Positions 33,311 through 46,690 of a DNA stretch of 64,000 nucleotides are shown piece by piece. Position 1 is the first letter of the stretch. The number at the start of each line of letters is the position of its first letter. The notes under the pieces were generated by a model. The model saw only the letters and a program-made list of their open reading frames with translations. It made no database searches and had not been told where the DNA came from. Source of the DNA: Paragonimus westermani (lineage: Eukaryota; Platyhelminthes; Trematoda; Plagiorchiida; Troglotrematidae); NCBI GenBank assembly GCA_008508345.1, contig QNGE01003632.1:10092-74091 (forward strand), read 5' to 3'. The position numbers were made by a program, and so were the translations under genes.

Positions 33311-36300
33311 TGATACAACATCAGGATTGGACGAACGGTCTTAGTGTTGTGCCTTCTGTTATTCGTCAATTTATCAGTCCCGTATTCCACCAATTAACAT
33401 ATAGTTTATGGTGCTGCATGTGCTAATGAGATTAGCCAATGACAGGCTGTGATTTTTCTAATACTGTTGTACATCAATAAATTCGGCGTCTCAATTCATG
33501 AATAACAATTGCTTACTGCTTCCAGTGCCAGGTCTTTGCCATATTACTTGCGTGGGAGGTTTCAATTCAAATACGATTTCTGGGGATATTCGAAGTCCAT
33601 AATTCTGAGCATCGCATTTCGCTAGTGTTTACCTGTCTGACCTTTATTCCGCTACGCTCATTGGCGGCTTAGTGGCCTTTACTGCTTTATTGATATCTGT
33701 CCTTCGGTTTTTTGATTCGTGAATGTTGGTAGGCCACTATGCATTCTCTAAATACCATGCAATTTTTCTCCTTGTTGCACACGTTTCGGGGCCGAGCAAA
33801 GTTGCTTTTTGCTTCCGTCTTTTGGTTTTTATTGGACGCAATTAACGCGGGCCGCCGCGTATTTTTGGTGCCAAGATTGCCGTGTTAATTACATCAAGGA
33901 GCAGAACCCGATCTCTTATCAATCGTCTTATCAAACCGTGGACGAACCGGCATACTGAGCCAAGGGTTACAACACAGAGTATATGGGTTGAAAGCTTTCA
34001 GGACTAAAACCGGGACCCTGGGACTAGATTCCGTCTTGTGTGTAGATTGTGACTCGGTATTGAACGAAGCAAGTTGTGTACACGCGGTCTTTGCGATATC
34101 ATCTTTCGTCAATATGGGCTGCAGAGTCCTGCATGCGGTACTAAGGATTTCCGGATCCAGTGAGGCAACAGAATATGTGGCGTAAAATCCGAAAACTACT
34201 AGTTTTTCTCATAGTTGGCGGACACCACCAGATGCGAAGACCCTTGCAGGAAACATTATTTAATTTGCCGGCACATCCGGAGAAAGACACGTTATTACTC
34301 ACAGTCATGGAACACTCTCTACGTCACCACAGCACATATACACCAATAAGTTGGTCCATTTGTGAGTGAACTATATGGAATCAGCCCACACTATCACTGG
34401 TATTGACAAGGATAGTTTACTCCCATGATGAAAACTGTTCATGTTCGACAGCAGAATCAAACTCTTCTGTGGGTTGCTATGAAGCCTTTCAAGGAAAAGA
34501 TCAACAGTGGCGAACTTTAAGCCAGATCTTTGTTCGTAATGACAGAAAATTCTCAGATTCATTCAATAGAACCCGATTTCCCCCAGTAAGCATGTACAAG
34601 CCGGTCTGTCGGCGGGGTCAAAGTGGGAGAGTGTTAAGCAAAATGTTCGTGACGAATTTATGTTAGTCTGCGGTGTGCACGTTCCACCAAAACAAGGTTG
34701 TCCAGAAAACACCAATATCTACACATTGAGAGGACCTCTTGTGAGCTCTACTTCCACCAGTGGGAGCGCTCCAGTTGGGCAACAGGTTGATTTTATCAAA
34801 GGTATCACAACCCTAACACATGATTCTGACAGTACGTATATCAAGTTTTGTTCTAGAAGTTCTAGTCGATAAACTTTTGCATATGTTTCACGGAAAACCT
34901 AGTTGCCAAGCCTCTTCCGCTTATGACGTTTACTTCATCCACTCTGAGCGTGGCTCATCATTTGGGTGAGTAATTTGCATGTGTATTCCAGTTATACTGC
35001 ACAGCATAACTACCACGGTCAGCAAAGCACAAGGTCGCGTGGTCTATTCCATGCAAGTCGGACAGGTCAACTCAATGTATGCGTAGAAGTGAAAAAATAT
35101 CTATCCTAGTATCCTTGGTGCAATTATCTGCAAAACGCTGCCTTGCATTTCGATCGCTTTTGGAAAACCCGGAGACACTAAATGACGAAAGTCAGCAGTA
35201 CGTGTACTTGTTCAGCCTCACTATTTAAGCGGGAAGTAGTTGATGAGACCAATAACTAATCAGGTTACAGCGAAGGGATTGGCTTTGCGTGAGGTATCCA
35301 AATATGTCCTATCAGGTCAAAATATGTTCACACATAATGGTTTGCTGATCAGTGCGAAGGAGGCACTGAGTTCATACAATGAACGAATATTTAAACTTGG
35401 TCATTGTAAATTTTGTATCTGGCGACTGAACAAGGTATCGATTTTATGGGTAAGCTGGAGGACGGTATGTGTAAGTGGCTGCCGTGAAGTTGCAGCTAAG
35501 TTGTGACTGGCTTGCATGTTCAACGGCACCCGTTTCTGTTTATTCTGCCACGGTGGGCGAAGCCAAAAGAAGCCTAGGCTTGGCCATCGCCACAAACCGC
35601 TTGCAGTTCCTCCCACAGAGAGCACCTGGTTTAGACCTGAGGGAATAGGACTAGGATGTTTGCGAGTAGGTCGTTGTGTCCGGCAGGCCATTACTGGTTG
35701 GTTAGTTGATAAGCTGGCACGAGAATGAACCCCTATCTCTCGAGAGGTGAACAGAGATGGGCTGCACTAGTAAGATCCAAACTAAGAAGAAAAATATTGA
35801 AAATGTAATGAAAGAAATGGCTCACTATGCCATTGCACGCGGGTACACTCTGAAAAGAGTGGAAAGGGTAACAGAATTCAAGGTGGGGCTGGAAGAGACG
35901 GAAAAACCATCCACCGTGCAGTACATAAACAAAGATGAAGAAGAGAAAAATACCACAAGGACCTAGATTTCTGAAGAGTACAGCAAGTGAATTGCTAAAT
36001 GAAGGTGGTCGTTGGTTGCTGAGAACAAGCGAGAGTGGATGCAGCTGGGCTCAACGTACTCGTTGTCACTTGATCAACGGTAGGTGAGATGATGACCCAC
36101 GGATCACGGACGGTCAGCTTGTTTGCAGTTGACCGCGCCGCGACGCTTTGTAATCGCACACTGTGCACTTCCGTTCCCGGTTGTGCGATAAATACTCGCC
36201 AAACCTTCGGACACCCGTCGCGATCTTATGTCTCCCGGCCGACCGGTTGAAAATCAGCCTTTCATAACATTTGAAAAAATGTTACAACGCAAAAGACTCA

Positions 36301-37989
36301 CCTGGTTAACTACCTGGTATCTTCGTTTCAGACTATCAAGATTTGCTTACCTGATTTCAGTTACAATAATAATAATGGTATATTTTTCAACCCATTCGTG
36401 AGAAACACGCTCAGATAAGCGTGATCAGTACACACATTTTAACGTGAACTACATAACGTACACATAATTGTTAATCGTACGAAACACCAATTATGAAAAC
36501 AGAGTAATAAAACGGACAGAATAATGAAGGAAAACTCTAGTTTATGAAAAGGCAGATGTTTCACTTGCTTCTGAAACAATAGTTCACAAGATTTTCAATA
36601 TTCGATAAAAACTGTTAAGTTGTTACATCAATTGTTGCTTCACAAGGCTAACGTAGGCCTTGTGTTCAAGGTCATGCCAGAACAAGGATTTTTCAGATAG
36701 AGAAAATGAATAGTGGAATAATTTCGCCATTGGTTGATATGGATGGCCTCGGAAAAATATGTAGAAACTTTTGGGAAGATGAGGGAAGAAAGACGGGTAA
36801 CAATTTTTCCGGAGAAATGGACGATCCTCTGGACTGGACTCGGTTATTTCCTCAAATCGACGGAATTTCATGAATTGCCCAACCAGTACAGGATTTTGAT
36901 TTTCCGTAAAGCAGCTGCTTTGGACTGCGGAATTTGTCAATCCGACGAACGTTACGTTACCAACCCAGCTTAGTTAGCATCAACGTGGCTTCCAACCCGT
37001 CCATGGTCGCTCGCCGCTCTAACTCAGTTTTTCGTTAATGTGATATCCATGTTTTACTACTGTACACTGGTATGGAGAGCACCACACAGCGTATCGGGCA
37101 TCTCCGTGCTGTGGTTCTTCCTGGCACGTCTTTCAGGACGCCGAACACAGCTCTGACTAACGTCATCCGAGCCTGTAACTTGCGATCCACAGATAGATGT
37201 GTCGGCAAGTTGCAAAAGACTGTGCAGCAATCCATAGTGTCACCGCTGATACAAATCTCAAGCTCAATTTGGAGAGGGAAACCTTCCACCAGGTAAAGCT
37301 AAAAGAAGGAAGAAGCCTTATCCATGATGCTAACCAATCCAGACTTGTGTGCCGCGGCCGCAAACGCCGTGGCCAGTCGAGGTAGCCCTATCGTCTGCGA
37401 ACACAGGCATGCAGAACGTTGTGTTATACGGTTAGCTTGAGGCGTCAAACCGTCGAATGGATAATAGGCAACCATCCGTAGTGTACTCAACATCGGTCCT
37501 ATTATCTGCCGAGTCCTGCAGAGCAGATGTCAGCATGACTGTCAATGGGAGCTGAATAGTGCTGTGAAAATGACATAATCCTAACTGATACTAGTAACAA
37601 CGTCAGAACCATTGGGAGTGGATCCACATGCCCACATGCAAAATTCTAATCAAACCGATGAACCGTCTCGTGCGTCCAATCTTACCAAGCACCGGTCAAA
37701 ACACATTGCGGCTCGAGGAATCAAAGGTCTTGATGAGATGCACGAAGACGGCAAACAGGAGCTGGTAGGGTTCTCGGTACTGTTCTTGAGTCTTTTGAAC
37801 AGCAATCATTAGGTCGACCTTACAACGAGTCGCCCGGGATCCACACTGCCACAGGAGGACACTATCCTTCAGAACCTCCGCTTTCAGCTTGTCCTGGAGG
37901 TTGTTTGTAAAACCTTGCCTGCGCAGCTCAGCAGGCTAGTGTCCAGTTAGCCGTCGAGGCGTTGTCTGCCACCATTACCTTTAAACAAG
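33311..37989. other. No firmly recognisable gene
   Basis: Contains several frames of 60-105 codons on both strands (34403-34666, 34660-34872, 35401-35691 minus, 36623-36940 minus, 36734-36973). None has a motif I recognise, and plus and minus frames compete. The stretch 35500-35760 has the look of a dispersed repeat but does not recur in this window. Confidence 0.4.
35757..35966 (+). CDS. Small lysine-rich ORF with MGC start (doubtful)
   Basis: A 69-codon frame beginning MGCTSKIQTKKKNIENVMKE and ending EEEKNTTRT. The Met-Gly-Cys start followed by Ser at position 5 and Lys fits an N-myristoylation/palmitoylation signal. The rest is charged and could be helical (EMAHYAIARGYTLKRVERV). A-rich composition also explains an open frame by chance. 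No splice sites or neighbours support it. Confidence 0.2.
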   Translation: MGCTSKIQTKKKNIENVMKEMAHYAIARGYTLKRVERVTEFKVGLEETEKPSTVQYINKDEEEKNTTRT

Positions 37990-40640
37990 TGTACTGTCAG
38001 AGCGTCCTTGAAACCTTGTGACATCCATTCTTGCCTCCAGATAGGGCAAACCAGCTGGAGCAAAACGAGTTTCGGTGCCCGTCCGCAACTCCTCAAAACT
38101 TCACATTCCCAAGATAGAAGCCTCCAGTGCCAGCTGCCGTAGGGGGATTCACCATCCCAGAGAAATGCGACACGTTCTGGTCCAAAATCCAATTTCGTAG
38201 ACGTGACACGCTCCTTGTCGGAGTTATGTATCGTTCGCCGTCTTGTACTGCATCCGACGACAATGCTATCTTCGTCGCCTCAGACCGTCTCACGTCCACC
38301 CAGCCTTTTTCTCATACTCTTATTGTGAATGACTTCGACGCACTAAAAATCGACTATATAGTGGCTTCTCATGAGGACTCTTACTGTGGATTCTCGAAAA
38401 ATTTGGCAGTGTCGATCCACGAGAAAGCTTGCACACAGCATGTCGAACTACCTGCAAGGCATCGCCCAGGACAAAAACACTCCTTGCTTGATCTGGTCAT
38501 CACGAACGAAGCTCACGTGGTAGATAGGGTGTTTATCAAACCACCGCTGGGCATAGTGATCACATGCCGCTAACCTTTGAAGTTATCTGTTACTGGCTCC
38601 AAAATGCTTTAAAAAGAACTTCTTTTGGAAAATATCAGAGTGCAGACTTCAACGCACTAATGACGTTCTCATATACACTCAGCCCTACATCGGACTCAGT
38701 GAATTTGAACCAACTCTCTTTTGAAGATGCCATTCACGAGGCTTATGAATCGTCCGTTCCTCGAACACCACAGAAGTTCTCTCGTTCACCGCTTCCATAG
38801 AACACACGTTGTCTTCTTGATGTACGTTCTCATTCATTCTCTAAGCAGAAGCTGAAGATAAGCCGGAGGATCTAGAAGCCTTTTTCTGTGTACGAAAAGG
38901 TGCAAGCGGAAAAACCGTAAACACACCCAAGAAATACAGCCGAAGATCCTACTGGTAGCCCGCGAGAATAAAAATTTTCTTATCAGGCATACCCATCACC
39001 AAAGAAAAACTAGGCCCATAGTGCCTTCTCTGCGACTTCCCAACGGGGAAACCTCCTCCAATTCCCCAAGTGGAAGGTGAGGTGTTCAGAGGACAATCTG
39101 CAATATGTTTTCCTCCAGCTGGCATCCAACTTTCCCGCGGAGACACTTCCAAAATCCACTCCTAACAGTTGAATTTTCTGTGCTCAACGTTCAAGATCTC
39201 TTGTTCAAGATCAATCTGTGTAGTGCCATGAGACCAGACGCGATCCATCCCTGGGCCTTCCAACAGGCGGCCCTCGGTTTGGCGGTGCCTCTCTTTAACG
39301 TGTTTAAACAGACACCTCAGAGGCATGGAAAGAGGCCATCATCACACTTATATATAAAGCAGGCGATCTTCACTTTCCTGCGAGTTATCGGCCGGTCAGC
39401 CTAACCAGCGTCTCATGCAAGATAACGGAGCGTCATTTCCATGCATTTATTCCGAAGCAACCTTATCTCCCCGACTCATCATGGCTTTCTTCCCGATCGT
39501 TCATGCACAAACAATATGTTAGTCCTCCTGGATAGCCTAACGGAGGTCAAAGACAATGGCCATACGTCGGATGCTATCTTCTTTAACTTTGCCAAAGCCC
39601 TACACCGTGTCCCACACGGTTCCCTGTTAAATAACCTAGGAGCTCATGTGATGCGAAGAGAGTTATCAAGACTTCAAGGAAAAACCGGGTCGATCATTCC
39701 TTCTTTGTTCTTAGTTTCCGCGGGGGTTCCTCAAGGATTGATACTTAGTCCAATGTTGTTTCCGATGCACACCACTTACCTCCGCGAGCTTATCTCTAGC
39801 AACGCCTTACTTTATGCGGATGACTTAAAAGTCTTGAATGTGTGTGACCCCAATGTAGTGCAGATTGACCTTGACCGTAGTAAGTGCTGGTCAGGTGACC
39901 GAAGTCGACATCATGTACCCACAAGTCTTTCAGAGGATACTCAGGGAATCTAGTCGTGATACACTGTGCACAAAGTATAATAGATATCGCGAAATTTGAC
40001 TTCATAAAGAACCAGGGATTTAGCTATTGTCTGGTTAATTCTTATTTTACCACCACTATTTGTCTACCAAAAGGAGATTTGTGACTCGAGATGAATGAAA
40101 ACCCTTCTTCCGCATAGACAACCACGTCTTTCAAACGCTTTACTGAGTCTATGTGAGACCACAGCTCGAGCATGCTACTCAAGTCGTTCATGTCGGTTCG
40201 AAGTGAGACGAACTCACCAGTGAACGCGTCCAGCAAGTAGCCACCGAAATGTTCGCTAGCTTGCGGCATCTCACTCACCAGTCTTGCCCCAAAATTCATG
40301 ATATTCATCCGTCTGAGTTTTGAAGACTCCGCGGTGACTTAATTCTTACACATTTTCTCTTTAGCACGGGACCCGTGCAGCAATTCTTCAACCTAGTATG
40401 CGATGACACTCGGAGATCACGACAGGTAGCTCCATAAGATTAGACCCCGGACCATCCACATGCAACAGTTCTCTTTTAGAGTTATCAGTTACTGGAACGA
40501 CCTTCCACTAGAGATTGTTGGTTGCTCTTTTAGCTACTGTCTCAACGTGTTATTAGATTCCCAACTACTCAGGAAACTGCTAGATCAGCAATTTACTCTG
40601 TTCGGCTAGATTATTATTTCAATTTGTTCTTAGTACTTTT
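37990..40640 (+). mobile_element. CR1-like LINE copy, nearly full EN-RT, decayed
   Basis: Endonuclease: AAVGGFTIPEKCDTFW and TLLVGVMYRSPSCTASDDN near 38130-38260, HSLLDLVITNEAHVVDRVF near 38480-38540, then ICYWLQNALKRT near 38590. RT: TLIYKAGDLHFPASYRPVSL near 39345-39400, PTHHGFLPDRSCTNNML near 39470-39520, FFNFAKALHRVPHGSL near 39580, SAGVPQGLILSPMLF near 39720, and an intact catalytic ALLYADDLKVLN near 39805-39840. The C-terminal end near 40450-40600 reads RVISYWNDLPLEIVG, the usual LINE tail. Stops and at least three frame changes are present. Same family as the minus copy at 55450-58400. Confidence 0.78.
40042..40308 (-). CDS. Unassigned 88-codon ORF inside the LINE copy
   Basis: This minus-strand frame reads more protein-like than the plus-strand LINE frame over the same bases (FGGYLLDAFTGEFVSLRTDM ... 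LKDVVVYAEEGFSFISSHK). The LINE RT C-terminal region expected here is not recognisable in plus-strand translation. It may be a chance frame, a fragment of another repeat, or a host exon captured in the element. No family recognised. Confidence 0.2.
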   Translation of the reverse strand: MNIMNFGARLVSEMPQASEHFGGYLLDAFTGEFVSLRTDMNDLSSMLELWSHIDSVKRLKDVVVYAEEGFSFISSHKSPFGRQIVVVK

Positions 40641-43600
40641 TGTAGCCCCAAGAGCGGTGCCACATTCTGCTTTCAATGATCGTCGTTCAAATCAACAGAA
40701 AACAGCGGGAAATCGAAACTAACAAAATGACTGGATCCGGGTAGTTTGGACCCAGACCCGAATCCGTGTACAAATCGCTGTAATCGCTGGACTTCAACCT
40801 CGACTGCAACCTTTCCGTTGCGCAGTAGTTTAATTGCTCACCGAACCTCTGCGATATCCGGAGGGAGTGCGGGTGAGGGTTTGACAGCCTGCTGCGACAG
40901 GCTGCTCACGGTCACCCAGCCAACAAGAGCAGGATGGCTTAGTGAGTTGCCAAACTGTTCGCACCAGACCCCTATGATGCCCTCTGACTGGGTGCACAAA
41001 CGGCTGGTGTCTACGTTAATCACTGCTCTGGTGGATAGACGGATGAATCGAAAATCGCTTCAAGCGAACTTTAGGTTGGCCTGTGTTGTCGGTTTTCGAA
41101 GTAGTCCCGGGTCCATTCGCCTTGCCTCTCCCAGCAATCTCCCATGCTCAGGCGAACAAGTTAGACCAGTTGACTACGAATATTCCGGATTTTTGCTCAT
41201 TCGTCTTCATCTTCCTTGTCACCCTTGAGGTCAGCAAGCGCGGCATTATTCTGTCGTACAAGCTGACAGTACCCGCGTTATTGTCACTGAATCATTCCGG
41301 ACGTTTTTGGCGCTTTAACGTTGGTCGTTTCATTCGCTGCTACCGTGATTTGTTTCTTCGGTTGCAACCACGTTGTCCTGGGCGTGGTGAATACAGCAGT
41401 CTTTCAGATGCAAGACAACTGCACTTCATGAAGCAGTCCTTGTTTTACAGTTCTCCCGTCGTTTGACATCAAACTTCCATCCTTGTTCGGACGATCCACA
41501 GAAAGCAGGCTTGCAGACATGCGTAAATAACTTGGTCCTGGCTAATCGGTGATCGGCGCCGCGCATCAAGTGTTTGATACACGCTTCAAGAATTTCGAGC
41601 GATCGCACAGCCATGTAATCAAGCGAACGGTGGTGACATCTTCGCGGATGAGCCCACGCTGTGATGTCGCTTGCATCCAACCAAAATCGAGTGTTTGTGG
41701 TAGTCAGCAACACGCAGGTGGAGCAGGCGATCACCATTTTTGTTAACTGAACCAATGCCATGGGGTCTGAGGAGTCCTGGCTAGATTATGGAATCGTGCC
41801 CAACTCGGACACTGGGGTTAACCAGAACAGGCACTCAATCACTCATTGGTGTCGAGTGGGTTGTGACGAAGAGCCGACTATAGAAACAGTTTTTTATGTA
41901 ACCAGTGATACAGAGTTGTACTGGGAACACAAACAAGTATGCCGCTTTGACCTAATCGCAGGCGCAGGTAAGTAAATTGTGGGTTGTCCCCGTGCTTTTT
42001 GCATATCACCAACCTATCGATGCAATCACCGGCCGCAAAATAGATGCCATACTTCACAGATACGTTTCCGAGTGACTTATCCAGTAGAAGATGTTCACCC
42101 CACTTGCACCTCAGAACTCAACTTGGTATGCAAGCTGTTTCACTTTAGGTTGCTGTGTCGATGCCATAGCGGCTCAGTCCCTTCGCAATGAGTGCAGCTG
42201 GGCATTCTGGCAGTCCTGTGGTGCTTTATCGACCCAGCAATGTGCGCAAATTCCACGTCTCAACGAAGAGCGTGTGGCGTGTGGCTCAGATTAGTTCCCC
42301 TGCCGCTCAGATTTGCATGCAAATTCTTTGTTTTAGAGTACGCGCTGGAGGGATCATTGGAAGGAGGGGATTGGCAGTAGCGCATCTTCGCACACCCAGT
42401 CTGCCGCAAGTAGCGGATAGGACGGCCACTTTAAATCCGCAAGACAACTGATGTATGTTATTTGGTTTATGTTGTGTGATTATGGTTTTATGGGCTTTGA
42501 ATACTGACAAGACACCCATGCTTGGGTAAGAAAGTGATCAGGGTACTCAGTGAGAGCCCCTGACAAAAGGATGTGTGGCAAGGCAGTGGGTAACAAAAAC
42601 GCACAAAAACCCAACAGCACTAACCGCCAGCAACAACCTAATTAAAACAGCTACACGTGATCCAGAGAGCCAATCACCTTTCGTCAAAACGCTCACGTGA
42701 GACCAATGCTACTGCACAGGTAAAAGTGACAAACGTACGAAACCTAATCAGTTAAACGTAAACGTCATGTGGGATTAAAATACAACGCCATGCCACCACT
42801 CACATCCAGCGCGTCTGCGTTTTGCTTGGCTGTTCCCCTTCGGCTAATCTGACATGACTGAACCTGCTAGAACCGAGGTCCCAGTCAACACAGCCCGGCG
42901 CAACAAGGGGGAACATGGGCCTAAGGATCACGAAAAGGTAGCAGAAAAGGCCAGAGTTTGACCCACAGCAAGTTTAACAGACAACTTCTGAAGGCAGTGC
43001 ATGTTGCTCAGTTTTGATATGCAGCTCACCTAACCGTGCCGATATAGGGAAGCCCTCGTCGACACGGCACCAGCTATTCTGACAACCTGGATACAAGTGA
43101 TTGAATCGTTGGTCAGTCTATTGGCATGACAACTAAACAGTATCGATCACTGCGTTGGATGCAATGCCGGAGTGTAGGTTTCAAAATAAAACTCAGCGAC
43201 TGAAAACGGACGGTATTAACAGTCAATAGTCCTTTGCCAAATAAGCACAGTTCTTGGAGTTATTTACCTATTATGCAAAATGAGCCTTCCGAAGTTTCCC
43301 AAAAATCTCTGGTAAACTACACAGTGGAACGGCGGCACGTTTCATGTGACGTGTGCTAAGAAATTAGGGCAATTACGTAGTAACTCTCAGTCTTCTAAAC
43401 CGATTGCGCGGTTAAGTCTATTAAGTTAAGTGTTCTGCAAACATGGGTAGGAATTAGATTTGACAGCAAGATGCAAACAAATAGCATTCAAATTTGTCTC
43501 TTTTTTAATACCAGTGAGCTCACTGTCAGATCTTCAAAACTTCAGTCATGTGCAGACCACTATTCAATGCAGAACACCAATTCCTTTGTGTGGCCTGCCA

Positions 43601-44649
43601 ACTCTTCAAGATGGCCTGTGCATCAGAGACGATGGGGTATATTCACCTTTCTCTGTTGTCAGCTAACGACCAGTCCAACAATTTTTTCTGATTACAGCTG
43701 TTCCCTATTTTGTATATTTGTTGACAGCGACAACCAGGTAACCCATCCACACCTTTTAGACAGCTCCGACGCTACTCGTCGGCCTTGCACATTATTACCT
43801 GTTTAAACAATCCCTACAGTACTCCGGAAAATTCCTACAACGTAATTGCATAGCATGAAGTTACAGGCAACTAAGAGGGAGTTAACGCTTCACGCGCTGT
43901 CCAGAAAATATGCGTAAGCGAGACATCTGTAATCACACCTCGTGCAAGAAAATGCCTCGCTGAGTCTGCGAAAACACAAGTTTACTAGATATGTGTCTGG
44001 TTCGATTTAGAAGGAATGAATCTTCAGCTCTTCCTCCACGACTGCGTGGCGGACAGACCTTTTACACCGCCTCGGGCAGTTGCCAACGTATTCACAATGC
44101 ACTGCTTATATGGTACTTTGCCATACACCTACGGCACTTTTTGCAACCGACCCTCATCGCTCAGTTTCACTTACCAAATTTTTGGACATCTTATTCAAGA
44201 CTAACCCATATAGCATTGTAGTCCAGATAAGGTCCACCTAGGGACCAGCAAAGAAGCAGTAGTTAGTTTGACAGTACGTATAAAAAGCTACTCAAACAGA
44301 CATTCCAGCTTTGACACTCAAGACCGGCATTCCCTTGCTAGCTACTGGTCAACCGGTCCTATTTGCATTCCTTGAGAGATAACAGAACGCTTACCAGAAC
44401 GCTACATCCCTACAAACATCCTGGAGAGTAGCATTCTCTCTTTTGGATTGCATTGCTTTCTTCTCAGTCAGTCATGTGTAGCGAACATGTTGATTTTCAA
44501 GGAGAGATAAACGAAGGCTATAGACAAAAGCCCCTGTCAGTCAATCTTGTCCGACACGGTCTTCTTGGGTACAAACCGGAAGATTACGACATTCAAGGGG
44601 AGGTTATTCCCTGTATTACTTCCTCTGTTTATAACGGACCCATCAGATA
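40641..44649. other. No recognisable gene
   Basis: Frames of up to 160 codons (40746-41228) occur but overlap frames on the other strand and show no motifs. A short sequence at 40728-40751 (TGACTGGATCCGGGTAGTTT) recurs in diverged form at 45188-45211, which suggests a dispersed repeat starts here. Confidence 0.4.
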
Positions 44650-44885
44650 TAAGCCTGGGTCAGTCGGCTAGTCACCTCCCGGACTACTGCAAACCTTCCT
44701 CAGGGGTCAGTGCTCTGTTCTTTCCTCCTTCCCAGTTATATCAACAACCTCCTATGCAGTACTTCCATCAGCGCTGCTCTCAACGCTGACGAATTAAAAA
44801 TCGGGAATGCATGTGGTGGCATGACAGTACAGGTGGATCTCGGAGAGGTTGAGCTGTGGTCTAGAGACTAGACATATGACGTGAC
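44650..44885 (+). mobile_element. CR1-like LINE, RT motif B-C fragment
   Basis: One frame from about 44698 gives QGSVLCSFLLPSYINN, then SISAALNADELKIGNACGG and VQVDLGEVELWSRD before a stop. This matches the PQG...YIND and ALLYADDLKI stretch of the LINEs at 39720-39900 and 56360-56530, with YADD changed to NADE. Only the palm segment is recognisable. Confidence 0.6.
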
Positions 44886-45883
44886 GAGCAGTTCTTCATC
44901 TTGATGGCCGGGCGGCCAACGGCGTCATAATGGAAAGTTTCACAAGCTCCGTTCTTGAGCCTACTTCAGACAGCATTTCTTTTCTTATGTGATTTTGAAT
45001 CACTCGAGCGGTCACCCTTCAGTGATCTTTGCTCCTCTGGGATCTCGTTGGATGGTCTTTTACCAATCAGTTCAACAAATCCTTATCAATTCCCTGACTC
45101 TGCTCTTTTCTTATCACCTGGTGTAATCTGCGCGAGTGAGTGTCTTGCAGATCAGCGGGCGCCCACTCCATGACAATGCAGACAACATGGCTGGATCTGG
45201 GTAATTTGGTCTACAAGCCTCTAACCCGGGCGTGATGTTGCGACAACATAAGCCGCACTACCTTAAGCTACTATGAATACAGGCAGTGAAGAAAGAAGAC
45301 TTGAAGACGTATTAATGTTGGGGGTGATCAACTTGAAACTGATAACCAGACAGTACACATATTAACCTGGATTTCTGATAATGAGTAATCGGTAGCTACA
45401 CTAGTATTGTGGTTCGCAGGCGCAGATCAAGAGACAGGGTGGTATTTCAGTTTTTAACTGCAAGGAAGAGTTGGAAGTCCAAACTCACATTTTTGCACCA
45501 TTTGAAACCCAAATGTTAACACTTTTCCCTTGTAAATGTTCCGCCAAGCCGTTGACTTGATGACTTTTGTTTCCTTCAAGGTAAAAGGAAACGGTCAACT
45601 TTGACCTATTAGGAAAAGTTCAATGGATTTAGCTTATGCTGCCTGGAAACATTTTAGAAGCTGGAAGAGATGGAGAGCTAATCTAGGGTTGTCAGCGCCG
45701 GCGTAAAACTAACGAAAGCTCTCATAAGTCTTGCTTCATCTTGTATTTGGCACCGATACCCACATCAAGCGCACAAAACTAGTTTTTGAGATCATTAGCT
45801 GAGCATGGAACTGGGTTACAAGAATCGAGCGCGACTGGACGCAGACCAGACTAATTTATGCAACCAACGTTGAACAAATGGTA
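44886..45883. other. No recognisable gene
   Basis: Nothing beyond chance frames up to the BEL/Pao insertion site. A diverged copy of the short repeat noted at 40728 lies at 45188-45211. Confidence 0.45.
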
Positions 45884-45888
45884 CGGTT
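45884..45888 (+). repeat. 5-bp target site duplication of the BEL/Pao element (left)
   Basis: CGGTT directly outside the 3' LTR. The same CGGTT is at 52543-52547 directly outside the other LTR. Five-base duplications are usual for BEL/Pao integrases. Confidence 0.9.
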
Positions 45889-46390
45889 TGTACGATCTTC
45901 CACGAAGACGTTGAGCAACGCGTAGCAATAAGCCAATGATCCCAAATATTCAAAACAAGATTGGATCGCAATGCCACGGTACTATTGAACAAATTATCAA
46001 AGTGAATATTCAGACAACCTCAACAGTTTCGATCGACAAATCGTTTTCAGGGAATGGGTTACAATTTGTTGCTGAACGGGCTAAATATGAACCATAATCA
46101 CATAATAAGGCATTCATACCCAAAAGAGCTCTTCCGAGCAGTCAACAGGTTCAAATCAATGAGGATGAGCCGAGCTCCAAAAGTGGGTGCACGCACCACT
46201 CAAATAAAGTACAATGACCGACAATTGGCTATTCGCACAACCATCAAATTGACGTGACAAAACAAAATCGTCTAGGTCAAGGTCCAATTAACGTCCAGAA
46301 ATGGGGGAGGTTGAATGCAGAGGGATGAATATTTAGGGGAATTGGGTTGGGTCGGATTTTCACATGATTGTAGTTCAAAAACTCGATACA
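45889..46390 (-). repeat. 3' LTR of the BEL/Pao element
   Basis: 502 bp, plus-strand ends TGTACGATCTTCC and AACTCGATACA. Compared with the 5' LTR it has C for T near 46135, G for A near 46170, one A fewer in the following A run, and T for G near 46332. Confidence 0.92.
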
Positions 46391-46690
46391 CCGGGCCACA
46401 AAATCCGAACACGACCGAAGCTCGCTCGCAGAATGGCGGTTCCACTCAGCTCTGGTTCCCAACCTAACTAGTCACTGGGTCGAAAGACCTCGGACCCAAC
46501 ATTTATCAGGTTTAATGCGTGACACCAATTCCAAGGAACTATTATGCAATGAAAGCTCTTCAGCATGACTCCCACTTATTGAGCTCCTTGAATGTCCGAT
46601 ATTGAAGAGTGCGTTTAGGCACAAGCCGTTCTCCATGACTCACACCTTGCACTCTCAATACGGACTAGGTGTCGGCTGCACTCATATCAC
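46391..46690 (-). other. BEL/Pao 3' untranslated region
   Basis: 300 nt between the polyprotein stop and the 3' LTR. The bases next to the LTR, read on the minus strand, are GTGGCCCGG, which is not the usual purine-only run. Confidence 0.7.

Noticed and set aside
29100..33560. LTR pair around the decayed Gypsy element
   Set aside because: No repeat longer than about ten bases is shared between 29100-29600 and 33311-33560.
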